Shown here: piece by piece, positions 42,431-51,554 of the stretch | How the letters are laid out: each line of letters opens with the position of its first letter | How positions within the stretch are numbered: position 1 is the stretch's first letter | Assembly (NCBI RefSeq): GCF_004745075.1 | Contig: NZ_RHFH01000004.1 | Span: 1 to 64,000, forward strand | Origin: Brevibacterium sp. S111 | GTDB lineage: Bacteria > Actinomycetota > Actinomycetes > Actinomycetales > Brevibacteriaceae | Length of the DNA: 64,000 bases | Direction: 5' to 3' | The notes under the pieces: generated by a model | The model's database searches: none | What the model was told of the DNA's origin: nothing | What the model saw: only the letters and a program-made list of their open reading frames with translations | Position numbers and translations under genes: made by a program

Positions 42431-43882
42431 TCAGTGTTGCGCCTGGGCGTGTCCTGCCCACAGGAGATGAGTGAGGTAGGAGCGCCATGGGCTGCAGGCG
42501 GCGACGACGTCCGCCCAATCGCCTGCCGGAGCCGATTCGGTGAGCTCGGCCACGGACTTCTTCACTCCGAGGTCGGAGCCGAGGAAGACATCGGGATCTC
42601 CGAGTGCGCGCATCCGGATGTACCCGTTGCTCCACGGTCCGATCCCCGGCAGGGCGAGCAGATCCCGGCTCGCCGCTTCCCGATCGCTGCCGGCGCCGAG
42701 GTCGAGGCGCCCCTCGGCCAGGGCTGTCGCGAGGGCGTGGATCGTGCGGATGCGCGAGGCCGGAAGCGCCCAGTCGTCGGCGGGGACCGCGGCAATCGCC
42801 TCGGCTGTGGGGAAGAGTCGATCGACACAGTCGGTCCGCAGCTCCTCGGGAAGGGGCTCCCCCGCCCCTGCGACGAGCCGCTGAAGATGAGTGCGTGCCG
42901 CGGCCAAAGAGATCTGCTGGCCGAGGACCGTGCGCACGGCCAGTTCGACGGAATCGCAGTGTCCGGGCGAACGCATCCCCGGATGCCGGTCGATGAGAGT
43001 TCCGAGTCCTGCCGCGCGCAGAGTCTGGGCGACCGCCACGGGATCCGCATCGAGATCGAGGATCCGCCTGGCCCTGGCCACGGCACTGCCGAGATCACGG
43101 GTGTCCGCCAGTCGCAGTCGACACTCGACGAAGTCTCCGGCTGCCTGTCTCAGCGTGATGACCGCCGGGCCGTGTGCCAGGCGCATGGATCGGGAGTAGG
43201 CGCCGTCGGCAACGGTCTCGATTCCCGGCACGGCACGCACGGAGTGGTAGGCCAGGAGGTACTCGAAGTCGAAGGGCGGACGGTAGGCGAGGCGGAGGAC
43301 CAGCTGGTCGGCGACGGCACGGTCAGATCCTGTGGTGCGCAGCTCTCGCGGGCTGATCGAATACATGTCTCGGAAGGTGTCGTTGAACTGACGGATGCTG
43401 GCGAATCCCGCGGCGAAGGCGATCTCGCTCATCGGCAGCGCCGTGGCTTCGATGAGGGTCCTGGCCGTGCGCACCCGTTCGGTCCGGGCCAGCGCCAGCG
43501 GTCCGGCGCCGAGCTCCTCGTGCATGAGGCGAGACAGCTGTCGGGAACTGTAGCCGAGTTCCGCGGCCAGGGCCTCGACTCCCCCGCAGTCGATGATGCC
43601 TTCGCGGATGAGGCGCACGGCCCGGGCGACGACATCACCGCGTGTGTCCCATTCGGGGGAATTCGGGCTGGCATCGGGTCGACACCGTTTGCAGGCGCGA
43701 AAGCCCGCTTCGGCGGCGGCCGCGGCGCTGATGAAGAAGTCGACATTCTCCCGTCTCGGGGTTCTGGCCGGGCACGACGGTCGGCAGAAGATCCCGGTGG
43801 TGTGCACCGCGGTGAAGAACATGCCGTCGAAGCGTCTGTCACGGGAAGTGACCGCCTGATAGCACTGATCGGTGGTGAGCAT
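42431..43882 (-). CDS. alkA: Ada-AlkA fusion: methyl-phosphotriester sensor and 3-methyladenine glycosylase
   Basis: A 483-residue fusion. Residues 1-75 are an Ada zinc domain with Cys33, Cys37, Cys64 and Cys67 (FCRPSC and CKRC); residues about 80-180 are an AraC-type DNA-binding domain; residues about 190-480 are an AlkA HhH-GPD glycosylase with [14 protein letters not shown] and a catalytic Asp near 436 (FLGSDLG). It probably senses methylated phosphates, activates the adaptive response and excises alkylated bases. The methyltransferase half of E. coli Ada is supplied by the separate ogt gene. Confidence 0.93.
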   Translation of the reverse strand: MLTTDQCYQAVTSRDRRFDGMFFTAVHTTGIFCRPSCPARTPRRENVDFFISAAAAAEAGFRACKRCRPDASPNSPEWDTRGDVVARAVRLIREGIIDCGGVEALAAELGYSSRQLSRLMHEELGAGPLALARTERVRTARTLIEATALPMSEIAFAAGFASIRQFNDTFRDMYSISPRELRTTGSDRAVADQLVLRLAYRPPFDFEYLLAYHSVRAVPGIETVADGAYSRSMRLAHGPAVITLRQAAGDFVECRLRLADTRDLGSAVARARRILDLDADPVAVAQTLRAAGLGTLIDRHPGMRSPGHCDSVELAVRTVLGQQISLAAARTHLQRLVAGAGEPLPEELRTDCVDRLFPTAEAIAAVPADDWALPASRIRTIHALATALAEGRLDLGAGSDREAASRDLLALPGIGPWSNGYIRMRALGDPDVFLGSDLGVKKSVAELTESAPAGDWADVVAACSPWRSYLTHLLWAGHAQAQH

Positions 43883-43914
43883 GCTCCCATTCTGGTCGCC
43901 GCAGGTGACAAATA

Positions 43915-44874
43915 CTAGCGGATTTCAGACATGGCAGTGTCGGGGATGAGCCTCGGCAGCACGCGGACGAGCAGGAGGAGGAACAGCAGTTCGATGAGAG
44001 TCTGCGTGACCACAGTCGCCGGTCCGATGCCGTCGCCGGTGGCCGCTCGCACGATCGGGAGCATGACGAGTGAGTTCCTCGTCACCGCCGACAGCACGAC
44101 CGAACGCGCCTGTCGGGCCCCGAAGCCCAACGCACGAGTCACGGCCCATGCGAGAGCACCGATGACGAGTGCGAAGACTGCGAAGGCGATGGCCACGGTG
44201 GTCAGCTGAGCGATCGCGCCGACGATCAGCGGTGTCGATGAGGCGGTGATGACCAGAAGCGTCAGAGTCATCACCGGGGTCATCAGCGACGAGGAGGCCT
44301 TCACGAGTCGTTTCACGCGCAGTGCGCGTCGCGAGATCGAACGGACGATGATCGCTGCGGTGAGAGGGACGAGGATGAACAGAAACAGCGCCGAGACCAG
44401 TGCGCGCACCGGCAGGTCGGCGCTCAGATCACCGCCGGTGATGGCCCACAGGCTCACGGGCAGGAGGAGGAGCTGAGCGACCGTGAGCACCGGGGTGAGC
44501 ACGAGGAGATGCTCGTACGCACCGCCGGCGGCGCGAGTGAAGACGATGACGTAGTCGATGCACGGACACAGCAGGACGACGAGCGTGGCCAGCAGCATGG
44601 GCTCGTCGATGTCGAAGACAGCGACGAAACCGGCCACGAGGACCGGGACGACGAGGAAGTTGAGGACCGCCACGGTTGCCAGGAACCGGACATCCTCGAA
44701 GGCTTTCGCCGCCCTTTCGAACGGAAGTTCGAGGAAGGTGAGGAAGAGAAGCACGATGAGACACGGTGTCACCGCCCACCCGGCGGCGTGGCCGAGAGCG
44801 GGAAGTCCCGCCCCGAGCAGAACACCGAGGGCGAGTCCACCCACCCACCAGACGGCCTGGACCGATGTCGACAA
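43915..44874 (-). CDS. ACR3/bile-acid:sodium symporter-like transporter
   Basis: A 319-residue membrane protein with about ten helices of the BART superfamily. The conserved LCPCIDYVIVFTRAAGG segment resembles that of proteins annotated as arsenic resistance transporters, and a TRNSLVMLP loop lies in the second half. No arsR or arsC is nearby, so arsenite efflux is only a suggestion. It has a TTG start 14 bases after the YggS stop, so the two are probably co-transcribed; the alkylation-repair genes follow on the same strand. Confidence 0.75.
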   Translation of the reverse strand: MSTSVQAVWWVGGLALGVLLGAGLPALGHAAGWAVTPCLIVLLFLTFLELPFERAAKAFEDVRFLATVAVLNFLVVPVLVAGFVAVFDIDEPMLLATLVVLLCPCIDYVIVFTRAAGGAYEHLLVLTPVLTVAQLLLLPVSLWAITGGDLSADLPVRALVSALFLFILVPLTAAIIVRSISRRALRVKRLVKASSSLMTPVMTLTLLVITASSTPLIVGAIAQLTTVAIAFAVFALVIGALAWAVTRALGFGARQARSVVLSAVTRNSLVMLPIVRAATGDGIGPATVVTQTLIELLFLLLLVRVLPRLIPDTAMSEIR

Positions 44875-44888
44875 ACCGGTCGCGGCTC

Positions 44889-45668
44889 TCAGCCGTTCTC
44901 CGGCCAGTAGTGGGAATCGGGAACGGAACGCCTGCCGAAGATCGCCTGGCCGACTCGCACACAGTTCGCGCCCTCTTCGATGGCGACCTCGAAGTCCCCG
45001 GACATGCCCATCGACAGATGCCCCGGCCCGATGAGCTCGGGATCGGTGTCCCGCGCGCGGTCACGCAGCTCGCGCAGCATCTGGAAACAGGGGCGGACGC
45101 GTTCGACGTCTGAGGAGAATATCGCCAATGTCATCAGTCCCTGCACCTTGAGAGTGTCGAATTCGCGCAGCTGCCTGAGGAACCCGCTCAGCTCCTCCGG
45201 GGGCATCCCGAACTTCGAATCCTCCGCAGAGGTGTTGACCTGGACGTAGACGTCGAGGCTGCGGCCCTCGCTCTGCAGCCGACGATCGAGGGCACGAGCG
45301 ACCTTGATGCGGTCAAGGGCCTGGAATTCGGCGGCGAACTGGGCGACGAACTTCGCTTTGTTCGACTGCAGGTGCCCGATGACCGCCCAGTCGATGTCGA
45401 GATCGGCCATCTCCTCGGACTTCCGGTGGGCTTCCTGGACCTTGTTCTCACCGAGCTTGTGGCAGCCGGCCGCTGCAGCGGCCCGGATGCGCTCCTGCGG
45501 CACGGTCTTGCTCACCGGCAGCAGTTCGATCTCGTATCGATCCCGGCCCGCCCGCTTCGCGGCCGCAGCGATCCGCTGCTCGACCTCGGCGATATTGGAC
45601 CGGAAGTCCTCGACGCTCACGGCCGTCGAATACTGTTCGTCATGGCTGAGTCCGCTGTTGTCTCCCAT
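44889..45668 (-). CDS. YggS/PLPBP family PLP homeostasis protein
   Basis: About 259 residues of the PROSC/YggS family, which binds PLP without known catalysis and balances B6 vitamers and amino-acid pools. The PLP lysine is in LLPVSKTVP, with KLGENKVQEA, HLQSNKAKF and SMGMSGDFEVAIEEGA as family motifs. ATG 45668 lacks an RBS but has TATCAT ending 6 nt upstream, so a leaderless mRNA is likely. The frame is open far upstream only as an antisense shadow of the YczE-like gene. Confidence 0.9.
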   Translation of the reverse strand: MGDNSGLSHDEQYSTAVSVEDFRSNIAEVEQRIAAAAKRAGRDRYEIELLPVSKTVPQERIRAAAAAGCHKLGENKVQEAHRKSEEMADLDIDWAVIGHLQSNKAKFVAQFAAEFQALDRIKVARALDRRLQSEGRSLDVYVQVNTSAEDSKFGMPPEELSGFLRQLREFDTLKVQGLMTLAIFSSDVERVRPCFQMLRELRDRARDTDPELIGPGHLSMGMSGDFEVAIEEGANCVRVGQAIFGRRSVPDSHYWPENG

Positions 45669-45674
45669 GTCCTC

Positions 45675-45680
45675 ATGATA
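45675..45680 (-). promoter_or_regulatory. Candidate -10 for leaderless YggS mRNA
   Basis: TATCAT on the minus strand ends 6 nt before the ATG at 45668, identical in sequence and spacing to the moeA element. No -35 is convincing. Confidence 0.45.
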
Positions 45681-45824
45681 GGCAGGCGGCGCAGCAGCCA
45701 CCGGCTCACGGCGCATGCTGATACGCCTGCGTCCACGATTCCGGCGGACAGACGGTGCACGCACGGAGGATCTCGGCCACAATGGGTCACGAGGGAGACT
45801 CTTGAGGAATGAGAAAGCCGCCGA

Positions 45825-46490
45825 ATGACATCGACACCCACGCCGAAACGCCAGCTGGCCAATGTCGGCCCCATCGAACAGCTGCGCGGGGGCCGGCTGT
45901 GGCGACGCATCCCCCAGCTGCTCATCGGCCTCTACCTGTTCGGGGCCTCCATGGCGATGATGGTCAATGCGGGTCTGGGCATGATGCCGTGGGACGTTCT
46001 CAATGCCGGCATCCTCCGACATGTGCCGGTGACCTTCGGCACCGTCGTCACCCTGCTCTCCTTCGTCGTGCTCCTCATCTGGATCCCGCTGCGACAGCAG
46101 CCGGGCATCGGCACGGTCCTCAATGCACTGCTCATCGGGCCCGCGCTCGACCTGACCCAACTGTTCCTGCCCGAACCCGATCACCTCGGGTGGCAGATTC
46201 CGCTCATGCTCGCAGGTGTCGCCCTCAACGGGCTCGCCTCGGCGATGTACATCGGCTCCCAGTTCGGCCCCGGTCCGCGTGATGGACTGATGACCGGACT
46301 CGCCCGAGTCACCGGACGGTCGATCCGGCTCGTGCGCACCCTCATCGAAGTCACTGTCGTCGCGATCGGCTGGCCGCTGGGCGGAGTCGTCGGCATCGGC
46401 ACCGTTCTCTATGCGGTGGGGATCGGCCCGATCACCCAGGCGCTGCTGCCGACCTTCACCGTCGAACTCCGCCCCCGACAGAAGCGCTGA
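45825..46490 (+). CDS. YczE/YyaS/YitT-type membrane protein
   Basis: A 221-residue protein with about five to six helices. Family features are LYLFGASMAMMVNAGLGMMPWDVL and FGPGPRDGLMTGLARVTG. Proteins of this group often neighbour MocR regulators, but none is here. Function unknown. Purine-rich GAGAAAG lies upstream of the ATG. The C-terminal end and following bases contain short decayed tandem repeats. Confidence 0.85.
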   Translation: MTSTPTPKRQLANVGPIEQLRGGRLWRRIPQLLIGLYLFGASMAMMVNAGLGMMPWDVLNAGILRHVPVTFGTVVTLLSFVVLLIWIPLRQQPGIGTVLNALLIGPALDLTQLFLPEPDHLGWQIPLMLAGVALNGLASAMYIGSQFGPGPRDGLMTGLARVTGRSIRLVRTLIEVTVVAIGWPLGGVVGIGTVLYAVGIGPITQALLPTFTVELRPRQKR

Positions 46491-46530
46491 AGCCCAGAAG
46501 AGGCGCTGACTCCTGAAGAGGCGCTGATCC
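46480..46530. repeat. Short decayed tandem repeat
   Basis: Three units of 15-18 bases share GAAG(AGG)CGCTGA at 46480, 46496 and 46514, starting in the last codons of the YczE-like gene and running into the convergent gap. Confidence 0.45.
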
Positions 46531-46569
46531 CGGCCTGCGCCGGAGGGGACGAGAACCGCCCGCCTCGGT

Positions 46570-47943
46570 TCACTCCATGGTGTCGAGGATGTCGACAAGG
46601 TCCTCGAATGTGGTGAGCGGGTTGACGATCGCGAACCGGGCGTTCGGACGCCCCGCATGGGAGCTGGGCACGACGAACGCCCGCTGGTCCTCGAGCAGTC
46701 GATCCGACCACGCATCGTAGTCCCCACGCTGCCACCCATCGCGTTCGAAGACGACGACGGAGAGTTCGGGTTCGCGCACCAGACGCAGGTTCTCCCGCCG
46801 TCGGATCTCCGTGGCGATCTGCCGCGCCAAATCGATCGAGTGCCCGATCGCCTCTCTGTAGGCCTCGACCCCGTAGCTGGCCACGGAGTACCACAGCGGC
46901 AGTCCGCGAGGTCGTCTGGTCAGTTGGATGGCGAAATCCGACGGGCTCCACTCCTGGGCGTCGGTGAGCGTGTCGAGGTACTCCGCCTTCTGCGTGTGCG
47001 CTCGCCTGCCGGAGTTCGGGTCCCGGTAGATCAGCGCGCAGGCATCGAAGGGAGCGAAGAGCCATTTGTGGGGATCGACGATGAGGGAATCGGCCTCCTC
47101 GACGCCGGCGAACTTGTGCCGTGCCTGCGGTGAGAGCATCGCGGCCAGTCCGTAGGCGCCGTCGATGTGCAGCCAGAAGTCGAACTCCTCCTTGAGCGCC
47201 GCGATGCCGGCGATGTCATCGATGGTGCCGAAATTCGTCGTCCCCGAGGTGGCCACCACCGCGATCACGGCATCACCGTGCTCCTGCAGCGCCTCCTTCA
47301 CCCCTGCCGGCCGGAGGATCCCGTCCTCACCTGTGGGCACGGGGGCGACATCGACGTCCATGACCTCGGCCGCCGAGGCGATCGACGAGTGGGCTTCGGC
47401 ACTGCACACGATGACCCAGCGTCCGGGGCGCTTGTCACCCAGCTTCTCCTTCTGCGCATTGCGTGCGGCCACGAGGGCCGAGAGGTTGCCGATGGTCCCT
47501 CCCTGGACGAACACTCCCCCGGCGGTCTCGGGCAGACCGAACTCCCCGGCCAGCCAGCGCAGCACTTCGTTCTCCGCATGGACGACACCGGCGCCTTCGA
47601 GCCATGATCCGCCGTAGAGGGCGCTGGCGGAGACGACGAGGTCGAACGCAACGGCCGCTTTCGTCGGGGCGCTGGGGATGAAGGACAGGTACTTCGGATG
47701 GTCGGTCGAGATGCAGGCGGGAGCGAAGATGTGCTCGAAGATCGCCAGCGCCCGCGCCGACCCGAGCCCCTCCTCGGTGACGGTGGGACCGGCCAGACGT
47801 CGCAGCTCGGCTTCCGAGGTCGGGTGGTCGAGCGGAGTGTCCTCGGCCAAGGTGCGACGGCGGGAGTATTCCAGGACGAGATTCACGAGGTTGCGGGTTT
47901 CGTCGGAGACGACGTGCATGCGGGAATGAAGACTGTCGGTCAT
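46570..47943 (-). CDS. PLP-dependent (aromatic) L-amino-acid decarboxylase
   Basis: A 457-residue group II decarboxylase (AADC/DABA-DC type). Catalytic features: SSEAHSSI-like CSAEAHSSIASAA stacking histidine, HIDGAYGLAAM acid and the PLP lysine Lys293 in DPHKWLFAPFDA. WLEGAGVVHAENEVLRWLA is a family motif. It makes an amine from an amino acid; aromatic, glutamate or 2,4-diaminobutyrate substrates are all possible. Single gene with its own stop before the YczE-like gene; divergent from the carnitine regulator. Confidence 0.88.
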   Translation of the reverse strand: MTDSLHSRMHVVSDETRNLVNLVLEYSRRRTLAEDTPLDHPTSEAELRRLAGPTVTEEGLGSARALAIFEHIFAPACISTDHPKYLSFIPSAPTKAAVAFDLVVSASALYGGSWLEGAGVVHAENEVLRWLAGEFGLPETAGGVFVQGGTIGNLSALVAARNAQKEKLGDKRPGRWVIVCSAEAHSSIASAAEVMDVDVAPVPTGEDGILRPAGVKEALQEHGDAVIAVVATSGTTNFGTIDDIAGIAALKEEFDFWLHIDGAYGLAAMLSPQARHKFAGVEEADSLIVDPHKWLFAPFDACALIYRDPNSGRRAHTQKAEYLDTLTDAQEWSPSDFAIQLTRRPRGLPLWYSVASYGVEAYREAIGHSIDLARQIATEIRRRENLRLVREPELSVVVFERDGWQRGDYDAWSDRLLEDQRAFVVPSSHAGRPNARFAIVNPLTTFEDLVDILDTME

Positions 47944-48035
47944 GGGTGGCTCCTCGTCGGGCTCGATGATGGTGGGGGTCTCCCACCGTCTATGAGACTA
48001 ACGTCATGCGCGGGATTTTGGGTGGAACCACGGGC

Positions 48036-48077
48036 TGATCGCAAGTTTTGATTTTCAGTCATTTTTACTTGCGATCA
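48036..48077. promoter_or_regulatory. Perfect inverted repeat, candidate operator of the carnitine regulator
   Basis: TGATCGCAAGT (48036-48046) and ACTTGCGATCA (48067-48077) are exact complements with a 20-base A+T-rich spacer, about three helical turns apart. The right arm overlaps the putative -35 of the regulator promoter. It is the likely site for autoregulation and for control of the divergent decarboxylase; binding is inferred. Confidence 0.6.
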
Positions 48078-48098
48078 CTGTCGGATCTGAGGTAGGTT
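48069..48098 (+). promoter_or_regulatory. Promoter for leaderless carnitine regulator-operon mRNA
   Basis: TTGCGA (48069-48074), an 18-base spacer and TAGGTT (48093-48098) are followed by 6 bases and the ATG at 48105. The transcript would start at the ATG; no RBS is present. Confidence 0.55.
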
Positions 48099-48104
48099 CG
48101 CCCC

Positions 48105-49001
48105 ATGAGTGGTGATCAGCCTCCCGAAGTGACAGCGGCTCGGGCGAGGGAAGCCATCGGCTGGAGCGGCCTGTCTCAACGACGCGTCGCCGAGGCGATC
48201 GGCATCGACGAGACGAAACTGTCCAAAGCCCTGGCGGGGCGCCGCCGATTCACCGCCGAGGAGCTCCTCGGCCTGGCCACCGCCACGGGCGTGACCGTGC
48301 GGTGGATCCTCGGCGACGAATCCCAGGTCTCGGCCCTGCCGCCGAACTCGTCGACCGACGCAGCCGCCGCACCCGAAGAAGCGACCCCGAGGCGCACGAT
48401 CGCTGAGGCGGCGTGGACTCTGTTCGGCCGTCATGGCTTCGATGCCGTGCGCATCGCCGACATCGCCGAGGCGACCGGGGTCTCGACTCCGAGCATCCAC
48501 TACTACTTCGCGAACAAGGCAGAGCTCTTCGACGCCGCTCTCGACTATTCGGTCAAGCTCGCCTTCGACCGGCAGATCGCCTGGCTCGCCGACATCGACG
48601 ATCCCTCTCTGCGGCTCGAACGTCTCCTTGCGCTGCAATCGCCGCTGGGCCGCACCGAACGCGGAGAGTGGTCGATCTGGCTGCAGACCTGGGCGCGTCT
48701 GGCTCTCGAAGACGCAGCACTGGAGGACTATCCCCTCAGCTACGAACGCTGGTCGCGAACCGTGCAGACCACGCTCGAAGACGGTCAGCGCACCGGGTGC
48801 TTCCGACCCGGCGATGCCCGTGCCATGGCCGATGAGCTCACTTCGCTGCTCGACGGGCTCGGCATCAAAGTCCTCACCGGGGTGATGGATGCCGAGACCT
48901 TCACCCTGCGCCTGCGGTCCTACCTCGACCGTTCCATCATGCACACCAACGACACCACCGATCACGACAGAAGCACCGATTCGAAGAAGGAGTCATCATG
49001 A
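48105..49001 (+). CDS. XRE-TetR fusion regulator
   Basis: 298 residues with two DNA-binding modules. Residues about 8-70 form an XRE/Cro-type HTH (LSQRRVAEAIGIDETKLSKA), and residues about 95-140 a TetR HTH (TIAEAAWTLFGRHGF, STPSIHYYFANKAELFD). The rest is a TetR-like helical ligand domain. It probably controls the coupled BKACE and carnitine dehydrogenase genes; its ATGA overlap with BKACE supports that. Carnitine or a breakdown product would be a logical ligand, but this is inference. The arrangement of two HTHs in one chain is unusual. Confidence 0.85.
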   Translation: MSGDQPPEVTAARAREAIGWSGLSQRRVAEAIGIDETKLSKALAGRRRFTAEELLGLATATGVTVRWILGDESQVSALPPNSSTDAAAAPEEATPRRTIAEAAWTLFGRHGFDAVRIADIAEATGVSTPSIHYYFANKAELFDAALDYSVKLAFDRQIAWLADIDDPSLRLERLLALQSPLGRTERGEWSIWLQTWARLALEDAALEDYPLSYERWSRTVQTTLEDGQRTGCFRPGDARAMADELTSLLDGLGIKVLTGVMDAETFTLRLRSYLDRSIMHTNDTTDHDRSTDSKKESS

Positions 49002-49909
49002 ATCGCAAGGTCATCCTCACCTGTGCCGTCACCGGAGCCGGAGACACCACGGGCAAGAGCGAACACGTTCCCGTCACCCCCGAAGAGATCGCGAACGACG
49101 CGATCGCCGCCGCCCGAGCCGGCGCCTCGATCGTCCACATCCACGTCCGCGACCTCGAGACGAAGCAGAGTTCCCGTGAGGTCGCGTACTACCGTGAGGT
49201 CGTCCGCCGCATCCGCGCCTCCGACGTCGACCCGGTCATCAACCTCACTGCGGGGATGGGCGGCGACCTCGTCGTCGACCCGCAGGACCCGCTGACCACG
49301 ATGCCGGGCACGGACCTCATCAACGCCCTCGACCGTCTCCCCCACGTCGAGGAGCTGCTGCCCGAGATCTGCACGATCGACTGCGGGACTCTCAACTTCG
49401 GCGAGGGTTCGAACATCTACGTCTCGACTCCGGACATGCTCCGTGAGGGGTCGAAGCGGATCCAGACCCTCGGCGTGCGTCCCGAGCTTGAGATCTTCGA
49501 CACCGGCAACCTGTGGTTCTCCAATGTGCTCGTCGAAGAGGGCCTCATCGACGCCCCGCCGCTCTACCAGCTGTGCATGGGCATCCCCTACGGCGCCCCC
49601 GCGGACCCCGGTCTGCTCGCTGCGATGGTGAATATGCTGCCCAAGGGCGCACAGTTCACGTCCTTCGCCATCGGCGCGAACCAGCTGCCGTGGGTCGCCC
49701 AGTCCGTGCTCGCCGGCGGTCACGCCCGCGTCGGGCTCGAAGACAACCTCTACCTGTCCAAGGGCGTCAAAGCCACGAACGCCGACCTCACCTCCCGCGC
49801 CGTCGAGATCATCAGCAGCCTCGGCGCGGCCGTGGCCACACCGGACGAAGCCCGCGAGATCCTCAACCTGCGCGTCCAGACCCCGACCATCACCGGAGGC
49901 GATCTGTGA
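48998..49909 (+). CDS. BKACE beta-keto acid cleavage enzyme (dehydrocarnitine cleavage)
   Basis: A 303-residue TIM-barrel Zn enzyme of the BKACE/DUF849 family, which transfers the acyl part of a beta-keto acid to acetyl-CoA, giving acetoacetate and a new CoA ester. Metal ligands His47 and His49 lie in VHIHVRD, and NLTAGMGGDL and GLEDNLYLSKG are typical. Next to carnitine dehydrogenase the substrate is most likely 3-dehydrocarnitine, yielding betainyl-CoA. It is coupled on both sides (ATGA upstream, GTGA downstream). Confidence 0.9.
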   Translation: MNRKVILTCAVTGAGDTTGKSEHVPVTPEEIANDAIAAARAGASIVHIHVRDLETKQSSREVAYYREVVRRIRASDVDPVINLTAGMGGDLVVDPQDPLTTMPGTDLINALDRLPHVEELLPEICTIDCGTLNFGEGSNIYVSTPDMLREGSKRIQTLGVRPELEIFDTGNLWFSNVLVEEGLIDAPPLYQLCMGIPYGAPADPGLLAAMVNMLPKGAQFTSFAIGANQLPWVAQSVLAGGHARVGLEDNLYLSKGVKATNADLTSRAVEIISSLGAAVATPDEAREILNLRVQTPTITGGDL

Positions 49910-51426
49910 ACGATTCCATCGCACCTGCCTTCCCCGACTTCGCGTCGATCGACACCGTCACCTGCGTCGGAGCCGGAACCATCGGCGGCGGTTGGGCCGC
50001 CTACTTCCTTGCCCAGGGATTCCGGGTGAAGATCTGGGACCCCGCCCCCGACGCCGCAGAGAAGTTCACCCGCCTCCTCGACGCCGCCTGGCCGGCTCTG
50101 ACCGAACTCGATATGGCCCCCGACGCCGACCGTGATGCCTGGTCGGTTCACACCGACCTCGCCGAGGCGGTCGCGGGCACCGGATTCGTCCAGGAGTCTG
50201 CGCCGGAGGACCTGTCCCTCAAACGGGGTCTGCTGTCCCGGATCGATGCCGTGTGTGCCCCGGAGATCGTCATCGGATCGTCGACCTCGGGATACAGCAT
50301 GACCGAAATGGCCACCGAGGCGGTCCACCCCGAACGTCTCGTCGTCGGGCATCCGTTCAATCCGCCCTATCTCATCCCACTCGTCGAGGTCGTCGGCGGC
50401 GAGCAGAGTTCGCCGGCGACCGTCGACTGGGCCGGCGACTTCTACACTCGCATCGGCAAGTCCGTGATCCGGATGGACCGTGAGGTGCCGGGCTTCATCG
50501 CCAACCGCCTCCAGGAGGCCCAGTGGCGGGAGGCACTGCACATGGTCGAGCAGGGAGAGGCCACGGTCGAGCAGATCGACCGCTCGATCACCGACGGGCC
50601 GGGGCTGCGCTGGCCTTTCCAGGGGCCGATGCTCACCTTCCATCTGGCCGGAGGTGAGGGTGGAATGGCGCATATGCTCGATCACTTCGGGCCCTCGCTG
50701 AAGTCGCCGTGGACGCGGCTGACCGCTCCGGAGCTCAGCCAGGCTCTGCGCGACGATGTCGTGGCCGGCTGCGAAGTCGAGGCCGGCCCGCGCACCATCG
50801 CCGATCTCGTCGCACACCGCGATGCCGGGATCATCGCTCTGCGCCGGCTCACCGCCCAACTGTCGACGGCCGGAACCGAGACCGTCGGCACTGACCCCAC
50901 CTCAGGGACCGGGTCGGCCACCGCAGCGGATACGGCAGAGGCGAACGGTTCGGCAACCGAATCGAGCGCTCGAAGCGCCGAGCCCTCCCCCTGCCTCGCG
51001 CGCTACACCACGGAAGTGGCACCGGAGTGGATCGACTACAACGGGCATATGTCTGAGGCGTTCTATGTCCTCGTCTTCGGCTTCGCCACCGATCAGGTGA
51101 TGGATGAGCTCGGGCTCGACGCGGGCTACCGAAACACGGCGAACGCCTCGCTGTACACCGTCGAATCCCATATCCGATACCTCGACGAGGTGGCTCTCGG
51201 CGCCCAGCTGACCGTGACACCCCAGCTGGTCAGTGCCGGTGAGAAGAAGCTGCACCTGGCGTACGAGATGCACGTGGACCAGCGCCTGGTGGCCACCGAG
51301 GAGATCGTCGCCCTTCACGTCGACCAACAGGCAGGAGGTGCTGTGGCCTTCCCGGACACGATCCTCGATCGCATCGACGAGGTGAAGCGGTCCCAACCGG
51401 ACTGGTCAGGGCGCCACATCGGCTGA
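49906..51426 (+). CDS. L-carnitine dehydrogenase fused to betainyl-CoA thioesterase
   Basis: A 506-residue fusion from GTG 49906. Residues 1 to about 320 are a 3-hydroxyacyl-CoA-dehydrogenase-like carnitine dehydrogenase, with NAD site GAGTIGGGWAAYF and GHPFNPPYLIPLVEVVGG. A Ser/Ala/Glu-rich linker spans about 325-361. Residues about 365-505 are a hotdog thioesterase (IDYNGHMSEAFYVLVF). It oxidises carnitine to dehydrocarnitine; after BKACE cleavage, the second domain would release glycine betaine. This fusion is known in other bacteria. The frame continues upstream only as a shadow of the BKACE gene. Confidence 0.9.
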   Translation: MNDSIAPAFPDFASIDTVTCVGAGTIGGGWAAYFLAQGFRVKIWDPAPDAAEKFTRLLDAAWPALTELDMAPDADRDAWSVHTDLAEAVAGTGFVQESAPEDLSLKRGLLSRIDAVCAPEIVIGSSTSGYSMTEMATEAVHPERLVVGHPFNPPYLIPLVEVVGGEQSSPATVDWAGDFYTRIGKSVIRMDREVPGFIANRLQEAQWREALHMVEQGEATVEQIDRSITDGPGLRWPFQGPMLTFHLAGGEGGMAHMLDHFGPSLKSPWTRLTAPELSQALRDDVVAGCEVEAGPRTIADLVAHRDAGIIALRRLTAQLSTAGTETVGTDPTSGTGSATAADTAEANGSATESSARSAEPSPCLARYTTEVAPEWIDYNGHMSEAFYVLVFGFATDQVMDELGLDAGYRNTANASLYTVESHIRYLDEVALGAQLTVTPQLVSAGEKKLHLAYEMHVDQRLVATEEIVALHVDQQAGGAVAFPDTILDRIDEVKRSQPDWSGRHIG

Positions 51427-51554
51427 GACCCCGTGGACCGCAGACATCAGGTGCACAGTCATCAGGATTCGAGAAGTCGCGGCGTCTCGACGGAGTTATC
51501 CTGGTGCTCACACCGGTCCCGCACTCACGGGGCCAGGCCCGCAGAGGAGAGACC

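Noticed and set aside
45669-46739. N-terminal extension of the YggS frame
   Set aside because: The extension lies antisense to the YczE-like gene and lacks similarity; the TATCAT element supports ATG 45668.
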